Shown here: piece after piece, positions 62,759-64,000 of the stretch | How positions within the stretch are numbered: the first letter of the stretch is position 1 | How the letters are laid out: every line of letters begins with the position of its first letter | Assembly (NCBI GenBank): GCA_016795385.1 | Contig: JAEUHI010000064.1 | Span: 1 to 64,000, forward strand | DNA from: Verrucomicrobiales bacterium | Lineage (GTDB): Bacteria > Verrucomicrobiota > Verrucomicrobiia > Verrucomicrobiales > DEV007 | DNA: 64,000 nucleotides | Direction of reading: 5' to 3' | Program-made: the position numbers and the translations under genes | Notes under the pieces: model-generated | What the model saw: only the letters and a program-made list of their open reading frames with translations | What the model was told of the DNA's origin: nothing | The model's database searches: none

Positions 62759-64000
62759 TCAGCCAAAGGGCAGCAGCACGACAAAACGAGTCATTTCCGG
62801 CGTCCCCGCCTCCAGTGCGAGACTCCCTCCGTGGCCCTCGATGATGACCTTGGCGAGGCTGAGGCCGAGGCCGAAGCCGTCCACCTCCCGCGAGCGGGAA
62901 CGATCGCCGCGGAAGAAGCGGTCGAAGATTTTTTCCCGATCCTCCTCGGCGATGCCGGTGCCGGAGTTTTCCACCGCGATGCGGACGTGGTCCCCGGCGC
63001 GGTTCGCGATCATCCTGACATAACCCTCTTCGGTGTTGAACTTGACCCCGTTGCCCAGCAGATTCAGCAAAGCCTGCCGCAGCAACACGGCATCACCGGA
63101 GACCTGGAGATCAGGCACGATGAGAGACGAGAAAGAAACACCGGCCTGATCGCAGAGGATCCCGGCGTCTTCGGCGATGGCTTCGAGTTCCTCACTCAGG
63201 GCGATGGGATCGCGCTTCTGGATGAGGTGCCCCACATCCGCTCGCGAGAGGAGGAGGAGGCTGGCGATGATGGATTTGAGCCGGCCCAGCTCTCCCCGCA
63301 GCACGAGCAGGGCGGACTCCTCGCGTCCCCCCGCCTCGCACTCGCGCAGGGCGGTCTCGATCTCAGCCTGCATCACGGCGACGGGGGTTTTCAATTCGTG
63401 GGAGACGTCGGCGCTGAAGCGGTTCGCATGGGCAAAGGCGGCCTCGAGCCGGCCCATCATCGCATTGAGCACGGCGGTGAGTTTTTCGATCTCGGGATCG
63501 GAATGCGGATCGTGGGGCATGCGGGCATCGAGCGCCTCGGCGGAGATGCGGCGGGCGGATTCGGAGATGCGACGCAAAGGCCGCATCGCGCGCTCGGCCA
63601 CGAGCCATCCGCCGAAGCCGACGAGGAGAATCCCGAGAGGCGCGCCGAGAAGGAAGCCGTTCCGCAGTTCGGCGAGCCCCGGGTTGGCCTTCGCGAAATG
63701 CAGTCCCGCGAGGATGCCGAAGCCACGCTCCTGCACGGCGATGAACCGCCACGTTTCGCCTTCAATGACGGCGTCGGTGTATTCAATGAGCCGCTTGCCA
63801 TGAGGTGCCGTCCCGACCGCTCCCGGCCCCTCCGGCGGTGGCTCGTCGAGTGGTTCGGTTTCGCCGGGAGGCGGTTCAAAAAGATCTTCGAGACGCTGCG
63901 GCTCCGGTCGTCCCGGTCCGGGGCCGGGCCCGTCCGGACCGCGTCCCTCAGGCCCGCGTCCATCGGGACGCGGTCTGCCCGGAGGCCCGCCTCGACGTGG
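62759..64000 (-). CDS. Sensor histidine kinase, partial at the right edge
   Basis: At least 413 residues; the frame is open through the last base of the window, so the N terminus is missing. The visible part begins with a Pro/Gly-rich segment (GRGPEGRGPDGPGPGPGRPE, PPPGETEPLDEPPPEGPG) ahead of a membrane helix (GFLLGAPLGILLVGFGGWLV). A HAMP domain and HisKA box follow (VSHELKTPVAVMQAEIETAL), then HATPase with 'LLNLLGNGVKFN', 'VENSGTGIAEEDREKIFDRF' and GFGLGLSL. QseC/BaeS-like. No partner regulator is inside the window; it may lie further right. Confidence 0.9.
   Translation of the reverse strand, partial: PRRGGPPGRPRPDGRGPEGRGPDGPGPGPGRPEPQRLEDLFEPPPGETEPLDEPPPEGPGAVGTAPHGKRLIEYTDAVIEGETWRFIAVQERGFGILAGLHFAKANPGLAELRNGFLLGAPLGILLVGFGGWLVAERAMRPLRRISESARRISAEALDARMPHDPHSDPEIEKLTAVLNAMMGRLEAAFAHANRFSADVSHELKTPVAVMQAEIETALRECEAGGREESALLVLRGELGRLKSIIASLLLLSRADVGHLIQKRDPIALSEELEAIAEDAGILCDQAGVSFSSLIVPDLQVSGDAVLLRQALLNLLGNGVKFNTEEGYVRMIANRAGDHVRIAVENSGTGIAEEDREKIFDRFFRGDRSRSREVDGFGLGLSLAKVIIEGHGGSLALEAGTPEMTRFVVLLPFG

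Overview
The window is GC-rich, densely coded, and looks like a chromosome segment of a verrucomicrobial bacterium (PVC group). The reasons are a DUF1501/PSD1-cytochrome pair with LamG and heme domains, a secreted sulfatase, an ECF sigma factor beside a WD40 Ser/Thr kinase, many large secreted repeat proteins, and a ribonucleotide reductase that resembles the chlamydial class Ic enzyme residue by residue. The species cannot be named from the sequence. No rRNA, tRNA, CRISPR array, prophage or intact insertion sequence was recognised.

Layout. 0-2.4 kb: a short direct repeat, a DUF4394 secreted protein and a small secreted protein. 2.4-4.5 kb: Mrp-type ATPase and an RNA m5C methyltransferase, divergent. 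4.5-9.2 kb: leftward oligopeptide ABC importer operon whose only ATPase has lost most catalytic motifs. 9.3-15.6 kb: an unknown membrane-anchored protein with a frame problem at its N terminus, then a 1552-residue secreted diheme mosaic protein. 15.6-20.5 kb: HAD phosphatase, a VapBC-like toxin-antitoxin pair with an elegant operator, DUF1015 protein, bifunctional nuclease, gamma carbonic anhydrase, HU, YkgJ. 20.7-27.1 kb: mreB-mreC-mreD-PBP2-RNase E/G, the cell-shape operon. 27.2-33.7 kb: SH3-like secreted protein, Mn superoxide dismutase, then nrdB-nrdA behind a pair of NrdR boxes. 33.8-35.2 kb: sulfatase.

35.2-40.6 kb is a four-gene leftward operon of secreted repeat proteins (NHL, two HAF-repeat, FG-GAP-like). 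Their N-terminal parts differ, but all end in the same roughly 85-residue Ig-like module finishing near a V-x-R-S terminus. The DUF4394 protein at 0.5 kb carries the same tail. Divergent from this operon run a LuxR-type regulator, an ECF sigma factor and a Ser/Thr kinase-WD40 protein whose frame breaks at a seven-C heptamer. This 35-46 kb block is the best candidate in the window for an undescribed system: a family of surface or secreted repeat proteins sharing a terminal module, next to its own regulators.

46-52 kb holds small envelope proteins and the DUF1501/PSD1 pair. 52.7-56.1 kb is a translationally coupled two-component system plus a glycerophosphodiesterase. 56.1-59.5 kb has a lipoprotein with duplicated halves, an esterase and a secreted unknown. 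59.7-61.9 kb is xseB-dxs (exonuclease VII small subunit and the first isoprenoid enzyme). The right edge holds a small secreted protein and a histidine kinase that runs off the window.

Three places (9.35, 43.5 and 52.15 kb) show interrupted reading frames. Two lie at homopolymers, so sequencing error must be excluded before any biological reading. Residue numbers count from the chosen start; they were counted by hand and may be off by one or two.
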